Positions 29,511 through 38,483 of a stretch of 64,000 nt of DNA are shown in pieces (the first letter of the stretch is position 1; the number at the start of each line of letters is the position of its first letter). The position numbers and the translations under genes were made by a program. The notes under the pieces were generated by a model. It had not been told where the DNA came from, made no database searches, and saw nothing but the letters and a program-made list of their open reading frames with translations. Location of the stretch: contig CAMAPL010000001.1 in the NCBI GenBank assembly GCA_945860165.1, positions 186,001-250,000 on the forward strand, given 5' to 3'. This DNA comes from Rhizobium sp. Q54 (GTDB taxonomy: Bacteria > Pseudomonadota > Alphaproteobacteria > Micropepsales > Micropepsaceae).

Positions 29511-30542
29511 ATGCGGCGCATCCTTCTCGCGCTTCTGGCAGGCACGGCGCTGACTGCGCCAGCGTCCGCCCAGCCGGGAACGCAGCCCACCAGCGTTCTG
29601 GATCAGTCGCCGCATGTGGTGATCTCCAACGGGCTGGTGTCCGCCCATGTTTTCCCGCCGGGCGAGAATTCGCTCTACAAGGGCACGCGCTTTGACCATG
29701 CCGGCGTGATGTTGCACGTCACTTATAAGGGCCAGGATTACAGCGATTACTGGTTCGACCGCTTCGTGGTCGATCCGCGCGACACCAGTCGCCATGCCAG
29801 CGGTACGCAAACCGCCTGCTGCGCCGTCAGCGGCCCGGTGGAAGAATTCGGTGTTGTCGGATTTGAAGAAGCCGGCATGGGCGGGCGCTTTCTTAAGCCC
29901 GGCGTCGGCATCTTCAAGCGCGACGGTGATAATCCAACCCAGCATCCTACCTTGCCCCTGCTGAATGCCGGGGCGCGCAGCTTCAAATCCAGCGAGACCG
30001 GCGCGCAATTCGTCCATGACCTTAAAGATACGGCCAGCGGCTATGGCTATCACTATGCGAAAAACGTGGAGCTGGTGGAGGGCAAGCCACAAATGACCAT
30101 GTCCCACGAGCTGAAAAACATCGGCAGCAAGCCCATCGTCACCACGGTCTACAATCATAACTTCCTGACCCTTAGCCCCGGCAGCGAACATCTGACCATT
30201 ACTGCGCCCTTCAACTGGTCCGCGGCAGTGCCGCTGCAACCCGAGCTAGTGAAGCTGGACGGCAAAACCATCCGCTACATCGCCCCAATTCCAACAGGCG
30301 TGACCACCCAGAGCGTGATGACCGGCTTCGGGACGCGCGCGTCCGATTATGATTTCCGCGTCACCAACACCAAGACCGGTTTCGGACAGCGCATCCGCGG
30401 CGACCTGCCGATCGCGAAGATCAACATGTGGTCTATCGTCACCAACTATAGCCTGGAACCCTATATCGCCATTTCCCTCAAGCCCGGCGAGACCAAACGC
30501 TGGACTTACACCTATGATTTTTATGGACCTGGAGAAAAATGA
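29511..30542 (+). CDS. Paralogue 2 of 4: exported galactose-mutarotase-like protein
   Basis: A 343-residue protein with signal peptide (MRRILLALLAGTALTAPASA-Q). The same blocks are present: ISNGLVSAHVFPPGE, YKGTRFDHAGVML, GPVEEFGVVGFEEAGMGG, DTASGYGYHYAKNVE, YNHNFLTLSPG, MTGFGTRASDYDF, TGFGQRIRGDLPIAKINMWS and LEPYIAISLKPGETKRWT. It differs in FLKPGVGIF, where the others have KIG, and in a TQTACCAVSGPVEEF insertion carrying a Cys pair. A GAAGG Shine-Dalgarno lies inside the end of gene 1. Its stop shares a base with the gene 3 start region. Confidence 0.85.
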   Translation: MRRILLALLAGTALTAPASAQPGTQPTSVLDQSPHVVISNGLVSAHVFPPGENSLYKGTRFDHAGVMLHVTYKGQDYSDYWFDRFVVDPRDTSRHASGTQTACCAVSGPVEEFGVVGFEEAGMGGRFLKPGVGIFKRDGDNPTQHPTLPLLNAGARSFKSSETGAQFVHDLKDTASGYGYHYAKNVELVEGKPQMTMSHELKNIGSKPIVTTVYNHNFLTLSPGSEHLTITAPFNWSAAVPLQPELVKLDGKTIRYIAPIPTGVTTQSVMTGFGTRASDYDFRVTNTKTGFGQRIRGDLPIAKINMWSIVTNYSLEPYIAISLKPGETKRWTYTYDFYGPGEK

Positions 30543-31618
30543 TGCGTAAAAAAATCATCACGGCTGGTCTTATCCTGGGGTGCACAGGCGCGGCCATCGG
30601 CACCGTCTATGCCCAGGGCAACGCGCCCTTCGTGCCGCCGCCCGCCAACAGCACCAGTCCGGCCAGCCTGCTGGACGACATGCCGTCCAAAACCATTTCC
30701 AACGGCATTATCAGCGCCAAGGTCTATGTCCCGAACAAGTTCGGTTTTTACCGCGCCACCCGCTTTGACCATGCCGGCATGATCACCCACCTGACCTACA
30801 AGGGGCATGACTATGGCCGCTACTGGTTCGTCAAGACCTCGCCCAATGTGCGCAACTTCACCTATGACCAGGACGGGCTGGTGGCGCATAGCAACAATAT
30901 CGCAGCGGGCCCGGTGGAAGAGTTCGGCGAGAACGGCTTTGAAGGGGCCAGCCGCGGCGGGCGCTTCCTGAAGATCGGCGTCGGCATACTGGAGCGCGAC
31001 AACGATATCTATGACCGCTTCCACACCTATCCCATCCTGAATGAAGGCAGGCGCACCACCCGCGCCACCGCGAACAGCATCCGCTTCACCCAGGATGTTT
31101 CCGGAGATCTGTCGGGTTACGGCTATAGCCACACCAAGACGGTGACCATGGTGCCAGGAAAATCCCAGATGACTATCGTAGTCCGACTGAAAAACACCGG
31201 CAGCAAACCGATTGATACAACTGTCTACAACCATCATTTCACCACCCTCAGTCCCGGCAATGAAGCCATCGAACTGACTGCGCCGTTCAAGCTGACCAAT
31301 GTGCGCCCCATGCCCTCGGACGTGATAAAGTTTGAAGGTCCGCGCATGACCTACTTGCGCGCCATCACCGGGCAGGAACAGGTTGCCAGCGATCTGACGG
31401 GTTTCGGCGCTAGCGCCAGCGACAATGATTTCCGCATCACCAACACCAAGACCGGTTTCGGCGTGCGCCTGCGCGCCGACTTGCCGGTCGCGCGACTGCT
31501 GTGGTGGTCGGTGCCCAGCACATTGAGCCTGGAGCCCTATATGGAGATCAAACTGCAGCCGGGCGAGGAAAAGCGCTGGACCCACACGCTGGACTATTAC
31601 GGTCCCGGAGATAATTGA
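30542..31618 (+). CDS. Paralogue 3 of 4: exported galactose-mutarotase-like protein
   Basis: A 358-residue protein with signal peptide (IITAGLILGCTGAAIGTVYA-Q). Shared blocks: ISNGIISAKVYVPNKFG, YRATRFDHAGMI, GPVEEFGENGFEGASRGG, FLKIGVGILERD, DLSGYGYSHTKTV, YNHHFTTLSPGNEAIELTAP, TGFGASASDNDFRI, TGFGVRLRADLP and LEPYMEIKLQPGEEKRW. The ATG at 30542 overlaps the preceding stop (TGATG) and has GGAG 7 nt upstream; an ATG at 30539 is an alternative. The final residues YYGPGDN encode the ribosome-binding site of gene 4. Confidence 0.85.
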   Translation: MRKKIITAGLILGCTGAAIGTVYAQGNAPFVPPPANSTSPASLLDDMPSKTISNGIISAKVYVPNKFGFYRATRFDHAGMITHLTYKGHDYGRYWFVKTSPNVRNFTYDQDGLVAHSNNIAAGPVEEFGENGFEGASRGGRFLKIGVGILERDNDIYDRFHTYPILNEGRRTTRATANSIRFTQDVSGDLSGYGYSHTKTVTMVPGKSQMTIVVRLKNTGSKPIDTTVYNHHFTTLSPGNEAIELTAPFKLTNVRPMPSDVIKFEGPRMTYLRAITGQEQVASDLTGFGASASDNDFRITNTKTGFGVRLRADLPVARLLWWSVPSTLSLEPYMEIKLQPGEEKRWTHTLDYYGPGDN

Positions 31619-32676
31619 TGAAACGGGCTATCATCGCCATCGCCACACTGATGGCAAGCGCGGCGATGGCCCAGCCTGTCCAGCCGCCGCCCCCGCGCAG
31701 CTATCCGGTGGAGCGCGCGCTGGCCGCCGCGCCCTTCATTACGTTGCGCAACGAGCGCATCACCATGACGGTGACGCCGCCCGATCTTAAGCGCGGTTTC
31801 TTTCGCGGTACCCGCTTTGACCAGGCCGGGGTCGTCACCAGCCTGAAGTTGAATGGCAAAGAGTTCTACGGGCCCTGGTTCAGCCGCACCGCGCCCGAAG
31901 TGCTGGATTACACCTATACCGAGGACGGTCTGGTGGCCGGCCCAGACAGCGCCGCCACCGGGCCGGTGGAAGAATTCGCAGCTATCGGTTTCGACGACGC
32001 CAAGCCGGGCGGCACATTCCACAAGATAGGCGTTGGCGTGCTGCGGCGGCCCGACGACAAGGCTTACGACAAATACTGGCATTACGAGATCGCGGACTGG
32101 GGCAAGCGCACGACGCGCCATACCCGCAGCAGCATCACTTTCACCCAGCGCATCGCCGACCCTGCGTCAGGCTATGGCTATGGCTATGGCTATGACTATG
32201 AGAAGACGTTGCGGCTGGTGCCCGGCACCACCCAGCTGGTAATCGAGCATGTGCTGAAGAATACCGGCACTCGGCCGATCAGCTCCAATGTCTATGACCA
32301 CAACTTCCTGCGCCTGACACCGGGCAATGACGGTATCAAGGTGACGTTCCCCTTCCAGCTGGCTGCCGCAACGCCGCCTGCCGCCGACATGATCCGCATC
32401 GAGGGCAACACGATGACCTACCTGCGGCCGATGGCTTACAAGGAGCGCATTTCCTTTATTGTAACAGGATTCGGCGCGAGCGCTTTGGATTACGACATCT
32501 CCATCTCTGACAGAATCGGCGCCGGGGTGCGTATGGTGGGCGATCAGCCCATGACCCGGATCAACATTTTCTCCATCGACACGACTCAGTCGGTCGAGCC
32601 CTACATCGCCATCGAACTGGCGCCGGGGGCGGAAAAACGCTGGACTTACACCTACACATTTACAGCGCCTCAATAG
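31618..32676 (+). CDS. Paralogue 4 of 4: exported galactose-mutarotase-like protein
   Basis: A 352-residue protein and the most divergent member, with signal peptide (AIIAIATLMASAAMA-Q). Shared blocks are weaker at the start (ITLRNERITMTVTPPDLKRG) but clear after: FRGTRFDQAGVV, GPVEEFAAIGFDDAKPGG, HKIGVGVL, YDHNFLRLTPGNDGIKV, TGFGASALDYDI, GAGVRMVGDQP and VEPYIAIELAPGAEKRWTYT. A GGCTAT hexamer expansion lengthens the SGYGY block. Its start overlaps the gene 3 stop (TGATG) with GGAG 7 nt upstream. It is followed 41 bp later by tRNA-Thr. Confidence 0.85.
   Translation: MKRAIIAIATLMASAAMAQPVQPPPPRSYPVERALAAAPFITLRNERITMTVTPPDLKRGFFRGTRFDQAGVVTSLKLNGKEFYGPWFSRTAPEVLDYTYTEDGLVAGPDSAATGPVEEFAAIGFDDAKPGGTFHKIGVGVLRRPDDKAYDKYWHYEIADWGKRTTRHTRSSITFTQRIADPASGYGYGYGYDYEKTLRLVPGTTQLVIEHVLKNTGTRPISSNVYDHNFLRLTPGNDGIKVTFPFQLAAATPPAADMIRIEGNTMTYLRPMAYKERISFIVTGFGASALDYDISISDRIGAGVRMVGDQPMTRINIFSIDTTQSVEPYIAIELAPGAEKRWTYTYTFTAPQ
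32170..32193 (+). repeat. GGCTAT x4 microsatellite inside paralogue 4
   Basis: Four perfect GGCTAT units, followed by a degenerate GACTAT, encode GYGYGYGYDY. The equivalent position in the other three paralogues reads only SGYGY plus two residues, so paralogue 4 carries about 12 extra in-frame bases. Confidence 0.9.
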
Positions 32677-32680
32677 GAAC

Positions 32681-32709
32681 TTGCCATTAACGTGGGCTGT
32701 GGCTATCTC
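32681..32709 (+). promoter_or_regulatory. Probable sigma-70 promoter of tRNA-Thr
   Basis: TTGCCA (32681-32686) and TATCTC (32704-32709) are separated by 17 bp and end 8 bp before the mature tRNA 5' end. The -35 is near consensus; the -10 is weak. Confidence 0.45.
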
Positions 32710-32717
32710 AAGGGATG

Positions 32718-32793
<76 letters not shown>

Positions 32794-32994
32794 TTTCTAT
32801 CAATAAAAACTAGATATTAAGACGTGGCGGACATTTCCTCCGTCACGATTCTATTTTTTCGGACCTGCAGCGGACCCGCTGTGACTTGATCGCGTTCTAC
32901 ACTTACATGCGCAACCAAATTGAACGCAAAAGCCAGACTAACCAGCCCCCCACACAGTCCTGACCAGCCACCCTCCAGGCTAGCACCTAGCCTT

Positions 32995-35919
32995 CTATGC
33001 CAAATGCGCCGCCAGCAGGCTGGCGACATGGACCGCCTTACGGTTCGCGCCGCTTTCGATCTGGTGGCGGCAGGAGGTCCCGTCCGCCACCAGCACGGTA
33101 TCAGCACTTGCCGCCCGCGCCGCCGGCAGCAGCGACAGTTCGCCCATCGCCAATGAAACATCGGCAGTTTCGGCCTGATAGCCGAAGGCGCCCGCCATGC
33201 CGCAGCAGCTGGACTCGATGTTTTCCAGCTTAAGGTCAGGGATCAGGCGCAACGCTTCTTCCACCGCACCCATGGCGCCGAAAGCCTTCTGGTGACAATG
33301 GCCGTGCAACAGGGCCGTGGCCGCAGCGGGCTTGAGATCGGGCTTAAAGCGGCCCGCCTTGGCCTCGCGGGCAATAAACTCCTCGAACAGCAGCGCATGG
33401 GCGGCGGCGCGCTTGCTTTGCGCCCCCGGAAGCATCGCCAGCGCCTCGTCGCGAAAGGAGAAAAGGCAGCTCGGCTCCAGCCCCACCAGCGGCACGCCGC
33501 GCGCGAAAAAAGGGTCCAGCGCCTGAAGGGTGCGGGTCATTTCCGCCCTGGCGGCGTCAACATTGCCGACTGCCAGATGGGTGCGGCCGCAACAGAGCGG
33601 GCGTGTTCCGCCGTCGGCCGGCGCGGCGACATGGACACGATAACCGGAGGACGTGAGAACCTTCAGCGCATCATGCAGAATTTCCGGCTCAAAAGCGGCG
33701 TTGAAACTGTCGGCCCACAGAACGACTTCGTGACCACCCTCCGGTCCCATGCTTGTGCCCGGCATGGCGAAACGGTCGGAACGCCACACCGGCAAGTCGC
33801 GCCTGGCGCTGAAACCGGCGATCTTCTCGGACAGCCAGCGCAGCAGACCAATGCGATTGCGCAAGTTCAAAAGCGGCGCGAACTTCGCCGCCAGTGGGGC
33901 ATAGTGCGGCAGGTTGGCCACCAGCTGGTCGCGCAGGCTGTAGCCGCGATCCTTCGCCCGCGCCGATAACACTTCGATCTTCATCCGCGCCATGTCCACG
34001 CCGGTGGGGCATTCGCGCTTGCACGCCTTGCAGGAGACACAGAGCTTCATCGTCTCCATCATCTCGTCAGAGGTAAATGCATCGGCCCCCAACTGTCCTG
34101 ACAGCGCTAGTCGCAGCGAATTGGCGCGGCCGCGCGTGACGTGTTCTTCGTCGCGAGTGACGCGATAGGAGGGGCACATCGCCCCGCCTTCGGCTTTGCG
34201 GCAGGCGCCGTTGTTGTTGCACTGCTCGGCGGCGCCCTGGAAGCCACCGACGGCACCGGGATATTCCGACCAGTCTAGCGCGGGCGCGAAATCGCGCACC
34301 TTATAGTCCGGCGCATAGCGGAACAGGTTGCGGCTATCGAACTTTGGGCTACGCACGATCTTGCCCGGGTTCATCATGCCGACGGGATCGAACGTGTCCT
34401 TGACCTCTTCGAAAGCCGAGACCAGGCGCGGCCCGAACATCTCTTCATGGAATTCGCTGCGCACCAGCCCGTCGCCATGCTCGCCGGAATGCGAGCCTTT
34501 ATACTGGCGCACAAGCTCGAAGGCCTCTTCGGCGATGGCGCGCATCGCCTTGACGTCTTTTTCTAGCCGCAGGTTCAGAACGGGCCTCACATGCAGGCAG
34601 CCTTCGCTGGCATGGGCATACCAGGTGCCGCGCGTGCCATTGCGCTCGAAACATTCGGTCAGCTTGGCGGTGTATTCCGCCAGATGCGGCAGCGGCACGG
34701 CGCAATCTTCCACGAAGGAGATCGGTTTGGCCTGCTCCTTCATAGACATCATGATGTTGAGGCCGGACTTGCGCAGTTCGGTGATTGCGTTCTGCAAGGC
34801 GGGATCATAGACCTCGACCACCCCGCCCCACTTGGCGCCGCTGTGCGAGAAATCCACGCCCAGATCGCCCATCATCTGCGACAGCGCGGCCATGCGGCGG
34901 CGATTCTCCTCCTCGCCGGAATCGAATTCCACCAGCAGGATAGCTTGGGGCGAACCCTTCAGCATGGCGGCCAGGGTGGAATGGAACATGGGTATTTCCG
35001 CCGCCAGCACCAGCATGGTGTCGTCCACCAGCTCCACCGCGATGGGTTTGAGAGTCACCAGATGCTGGGCCGCATCCATCGCCGTATGGAACGATCCGAA
35101 ATGGCAGACGCCCAGCGCCCGCTTGCCCAGAACCGGCGACAATTGCAGTTTGATGGCGGTGGAATAAGCCAGCGTGCCTTCCGATCCCACCAGCAGATGC
35201 GCCAGGTTGATGCGGTTGTTGCGCGGGTTCAGGGCGTCGATGTTGTAGCCGCCGACCCGCCGGTGCACCTTGGGAAAACGCGCCTCCACTTCGCCGGCTT
35301 CCCGCGCCCCGATCGCCAGCAGCTTTTCCGCCAGCGGACGCTGGGCGGCACTGACATCGGACATGTCGGGTGACACTTGGCCGAAATGCATTACCGTACC
35401 GTCGGCCAGCACCGCGTCAATCGCCAGCACATTGGCGCGCATGGTGCCGTAACGGATCGAACGGCCGCCGCAACTGTTGTTCGCGGTCATGCCGCCGATG
35501 GTGGCGCGCGAGGCGGTCGAAACGTCCACCGGAAACCACAAACCATGCGGCTTCAGTTGCCGGTTGAGATCGTCCAGAACAATGCCGGGCTCCACCGTGA
35601 CGGTGCGCCCCTCCACATCCAGCGACAGGATGCGGTTTAGATACTTGGAACCGTCGATGATGAGGCCCGAATTGACAGTTTGTCCGCACTGGCTGGTGCC
35701 GCCGCCCCGCGCCGTGACCGGCAAACCCTCTTCGCGCGCCAGCGCCAGCGCCGTCACCGCGCCATCCATGTTGCGGGGAACAACCACGCCCGCCGGGATC
35801 ATCTGGTAATGGGACGCGTCGGTGGCATAGCGCCCGCGCGAAAAGCTGTCGAAGAGCACGTCGCCCTGGAGATGGGCCTTGAGCCGCCTTTCCAGGCCAG
35901 GATGCGCGGCAAATGCCAT
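32995..35919 (-). CDS. FAD-linked oxidase with C-terminal Fe-S/CCG domains (D-2-hydroxyacid dehydrogenase type)
   Basis: A 974-residue fusion. The N-terminal half is a PCMH-type FAD domain (VVPRNMDGAVTALALAREEG, then GGGTSQCGQ and TIGGMTANNSCGGRSIRYGT) plus a GlcD-like cap with HSGEHGDGLVRSEF. The C-terminal half has ferredoxin-like cysteines (CNNNGACRKAEGGAMCPSY and CVSCKACKRECPTG) and CCG redox motifs (LCCGRTHLAVG and ESSCCGMAGAFG). This YdiJ-like architecture oxidises D-2-hydroxyglutarate or D-lactate-type acids and passes electrons through Fe-S centres. I chose ATG 35919 because the homologous start is MAFAAHPGLERRLK. It is divergent from the aminotransferase operon. Confidence 0.93.
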   Translation of the reverse strand: MAFAAHPGLERRLKAHLQGDVLFDSFSRGRYATDASHYQMIPAGVVVPRNMDGAVTALALAREEGLPVTARGGGTSQCGQTVNSGLIIDGSKYLNRILSLDVEGRTVTVEPGIVLDDLNRQLKPHGLWFPVDVSTASRATIGGMTANNSCGGRSIRYGTMRANVLAIDAVLADGTVMHFGQVSPDMSDVSAAQRPLAEKLLAIGAREAGEVEARFPKVHRRVGGYNIDALNPRNNRINLAHLLVGSEGTLAYSTAIKLQLSPVLGKRALGVCHFGSFHTAMDAAQHLVTLKPIAVELVDDTMLVLAAEIPMFHSTLAAMLKGSPQAILLVEFDSGEEENRRRMAALSQMMGDLGVDFSHSGAKWGGVVEVYDPALQNAITELRKSGLNIMMSMKEQAKPISFVEDCAVPLPHLAEYTAKLTECFERNGTRGTWYAHASEGCLHVRPVLNLRLEKDVKAMRAIAEEAFELVRQYKGSHSGEHGDGLVRSEFHEEMFGPRLVSAFEEVKDTFDPVGMMNPGKIVRSPKFDSRNLFRYAPDYKVRDFAPALDWSEYPGAVGGFQGAAEQCNNNGACRKAEGGAMCPSYRVTRDEEHVTRGRANSLRLALSGQLGADAFTSDEMMETMKLCVSCKACKRECPTGVDMARMKIEVLSARAKDRGYSLRDQLVANLPHYAPLAAKFAPLLNLRNRIGLLRWLSEKIAGFSARRDLPVWRSDRFAMPGTSMGPEGGHEVVLWADSFNAAFEPEILHDALKVLTSSGYRVHVAAPADGGTRPLCCGRTHLAVGNVDAARAEMTRTLQALDPFFARGVPLVGLEPSCLFSFRDEALAMLPGAQSKRAAAHALLFEEFIAREAKAGRFKPDLKPAAATALLHGHCHQKAFGAMGAVEEALRLIPDLKLENIESSCCGMAGAFGYQAETADVSLAMGELSLLPAARAASADTVLVADGTSCRHQIESGANRKAVHVASLLAAHLA

Positions 35920-36019
35920 GTGAAGCGTTCGTCCTTCGCTGATTTTGTTCGGACTTTTTGCCGGTTCCGGGCTAAAAGCAATGCAAATATAAAGCGCCCG
36001 GTGGGGCCCGAGGAATGAC

Positions 36020-37204
36020 ATGACCCAAGGACCGCATTTTCTGCAAATTCCCGGACCCAGCCCGGTGCCGGAGCGCATCCAGCGCGCTATCGACCGCCAG
36101 GTAATCGACCATCGCGGACCGGATTTCCAGAAACTGGGTCACGAGGCGCTGGAAGGCATCAAGCCGATCTTCGGCACCACCCAGCCGGTCATCATCTATC
36201 CTGCCTCAGGCACCGGGGCGTGGGAGGCGGCCATCGTCAACACCCTGTCGGCCGGCGACCGCGTGCTGATGGCCGAAACCGGCCAGTTCGCCACTTTGTG
36301 GCAGAATCTGGCGGCACGCTGGGGCGTCACTGTCGATTTCCTGCCCGGCGACTGGCGGCATGGCGTCGATGCCGCCGCTATCGAGGCCAGGCTGGCGGAC
36401 GACAAGTCGCACACCATCAAGGCGGTTATGGTGGTGCACAACGAGACCTCCACCGGTTGCCTTTCCGACATCGCCGCAGTGCGCAAGGCGATGAATGCCG
36501 TCAAGCATCCAGCACTGCTGATGGTCGATACCATCTCCTCGCTGGGCTCCGCGCCCGTCAAGCATGACGGCTGGGGCGCCGACGTCACCGTGTCGGGCTC
36601 GCAAAAGGGCCTGATGCTGCCGCCAGGCCTGAGTTTCACCGCCGTCTCGCCAAAAGCGCTGGCGGCGTCCAAGACCAACACGCTGCCGCGCGCCTATTGG
36701 GACTGGCAGGAAATGATCGCCTTCAACGCCAAGGGCTTCTTTCCCTACACGCCCGCCAGCACGCTGCTCTATGGCTTGCGCGAAGCCCTGATAATGCTGA
36801 ACGAGGAAGGGCTGGAGAATGTTTTCGCCCGCCACCAGCACCTGGCCGCCGCCTGCCGCGCCGCGGTTCGCGGCTGGGGCTTGGACGTCCTGTGCGCCGA
36901 TCCCAAAGTCACCTCGCCCATCCTGACCGGCATCCTGATGCCGGCCGGGCATGACGCTGACAATTTCCGCAAAGTCGCGCTGGAGAATTTCAACATTTCC
37001 TATGGCGCCGGTCTGGGCAAGGTCGCCGGCAAGGTGTTCCGCATCGGCCATCTGGGCGACTGCAACGAGTTGACCTTGATGGCGGCGCTATGCGCCACCG
37101 AAATGTCGCTGACCCTGGCGGGCGTGCCGCACAAGGCCGGCGGCGTGGCCGCCGCCATGGCCAGCTTTACCGAAGATAACAAGAAGCTGCGCCTGTCGGC
37201 GTAG
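36020..37204 (+). CDS. Class V aminotransferase (serine/alanine--glyoxylate type)
   Basis: A 394-residue PLP enzyme of the alanine/serine-glyoxylate aminotransferase family. Visible: the N-terminus HFLQIPGPSPVPERI, the turn YPASGTGAWEAA, VHNETSTGCLSDI, the PLP-contacting Asp in MVDTISSLGSAP and the PLP-lysine in VSGSQKGLMLPPGLSF, and the C-terminal RIGHLGDCNELTLMAAL. It probably transfers amino groups to glyoxylate or a related 2-oxoacid. It begins 100 bp from the divergent 2-hydroxyacid dehydrogenase, and is followed 25 bp later by an MFS transporter, suggesting a shared substrate pathway. Confidence 0.92.
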   Translation: MTQGPHFLQIPGPSPVPERIQRAIDRQVIDHRGPDFQKLGHEALEGIKPIFGTTQPVIIYPASGTGAWEAAIVNTLSAGDRVLMAETGQFATLWQNLAARWGVTVDFLPGDWRHGVDAAAIEARLADDKSHTIKAVMVVHNETSTGCLSDIAAVRKAMNAVKHPALLMVDTISSLGSAPVKHDGWGADVTVSGSQKGLMLPPGLSFTAVSPKALAASKTNTLPRAYWDWQEMIAFNAKGFFPYTPASTLLYGLREALIMLNEEGLENVFARHQHLAAACRAAVRGWGLDVLCADPKVTSPILTGILMPAGHDADNFRKVALENFNISYGAGLGKVAGKVFRIGHLGDCNELTLMAALCATEMSLTLAGVPHKAGGVAAAMASFTEDNKKLRLSA

Positions 37205-37229
37205 ACGTCGGAAGAACACGGGGTTGAGT

Positions 37230-38483
37230 ATGAAGCGGCTGTACAGCGTGCCGAACATCGTGCTGGCAGTGCTGTGCCTGATGTACTTCATCACCTATGT
37301 CGACCGCGTCAATATTTCCACCGCTGCCAGCGAAATTCAGGCCGAGTTCGGCTTCAGCAATACTCAGCTGGGGCTGATCTTCTCCGCCTTCGCGTATCCG
37401 TATCTGTTGTTCCAGGTGTTCGGCGGCTGGGTGGGCGACCGCTTCGGTGCGCGCAAGACGCTGTTCTGGTGCGGTATGGTCTGGGCGCTGGCCACCATGC
37501 TAACCGGCTTTGTGAACGGGCTGGTCTCGCTGTTCATCGTGCGCGTGCTGGTAGGGCTGGGCGAAGGCGCCACCTTCCCCACCGCCACAAGGGCGATGCA
37601 AAACTGGACTTCGTCAGCCAAGCGCGGCTTCGCGCAAGGTATCACCCATGCCTTCGCGCGCCTGGGCAATGCCATCACGCCGCCGGTGATCGCGCTTTTG
37701 ATGGCGGCCTTCACCTGGCGCGGCACCTTCGTGCTGCTGGGCGCGGTCAGCCTGATCTGGGTTCTGCTCTGGGTCCTGTATTTCCGAAATCATCCCAAGG
37801 ACCATCCGCATATCACCCAGGCCGACCTGGACGAGATACAGCCGCGGGCCGATGCGGGCGAACGGCCCCAGATTCCCTGGGGGCCGCTGATGAAGCGGAT
37901 GTGGCCGGTGACCCTGACCTATTTTTGTTACGGCTGGACCTTGTGGCTGTATCTCAACTGGCTGCCGCTGTTCTTCAAGACCAATTATGGCATGGACATC
38001 CGAAAGTCGGCGATCTTCGCTTCGGGCGTATTCTTCGCCGGCGTGGTGGGCGACACGCTGGGCGGGGTGCTGTCCGACTATGTGTTGAAACGCACGGGCA
38101 ATCTGAGGCTGGCGCGGATCGGCGTGACGGTGTTCGGCTTTTGCGGCGCCTTCCTGTCGCTGCTGCCAATCCTGTATGTGCGCGATCCTGCGATCGTCGC
38201 CTTGTGCCTGTCCGGCGGCTTCTTCTTCGCCGAACTGGTAATTGGCCCGATGTGGGCGGTGCCGATGGACATAGCACCGCGCTATGCTGGCACCTCGGCG
38301 GGCTTGATGAATACCGGCTCGGCTTTTGCCGCCATCGTCTCGCCGCTGGTCGCCGGCTATGTGATCGACGTGACCGGCAACTGGTACCTACCCTTCCTGA
38401 TGTCCATGGGACTGCTCGCGTTGGGCGCCATGACCGCCTTTCTGATGCATCCAGAAAAACCATTCGAGGAGACCGCCCCATGA
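37230..38483 (+). CDS. MFS transporter, ACS (anion:cation symporter) family
   Basis: A 417-residue transporter with twelve likely membrane helices. ACS-type signatures are YVDRVNISTAASEI in helix 1, YPYLLFQVFGGWVGDRFGAR after helix 2 and VLVGLGEGATFPTATRAMQN in helix 4. The family takes up organic anions such as hexuronates, galactonate or tartrate. The start is ATG 37230. It overlaps the cupin gene by 4 bp (ATGA), so transporter and exported cupin are co-translated with the aminotransferase upstream. The exact substrate is unknown. Confidence 0.92.
   Translation: MKRLYSVPNIVLAVLCLMYFITYVDRVNISTAASEIQAEFGFSNTQLGLIFSAFAYPYLLFQVFGGWVGDRFGARKTLFWCGMVWALATMLTGFVNGLVSLFIVRVLVGLGEGATFPTATRAMQNWTSSAKRGFAQGITHAFARLGNAITPPVIALLMAAFTWRGTFVLLGAVSLIWVLLWVLYFRNHPKDHPHITQADLDEIQPRADAGERPQIPWGPLMKRMWPVTLTYFCYGWTLWLYLNWLPLFFKTNYGMDIRKSAIFASGVFFAGVVGDTLGGVLSDYVLKRTGNLRLARIGVTVFGFCGAFLSLLPILYVRDPAIVALCLSGGFFFAELVIGPMWAVPMDIAPRYAGTSAGLMNTGSAFAAIVSPLVAGYVIDVTGNWYLPFLMSMGLLALGAMTAFLMHPEKPFEETAP

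Noticed and set aside
32794-32994. Possible integration site downstream of tRNA-Thr
   Set aside because: I see no integrase gene and no direct repeat of the tRNA 3' end nearby.
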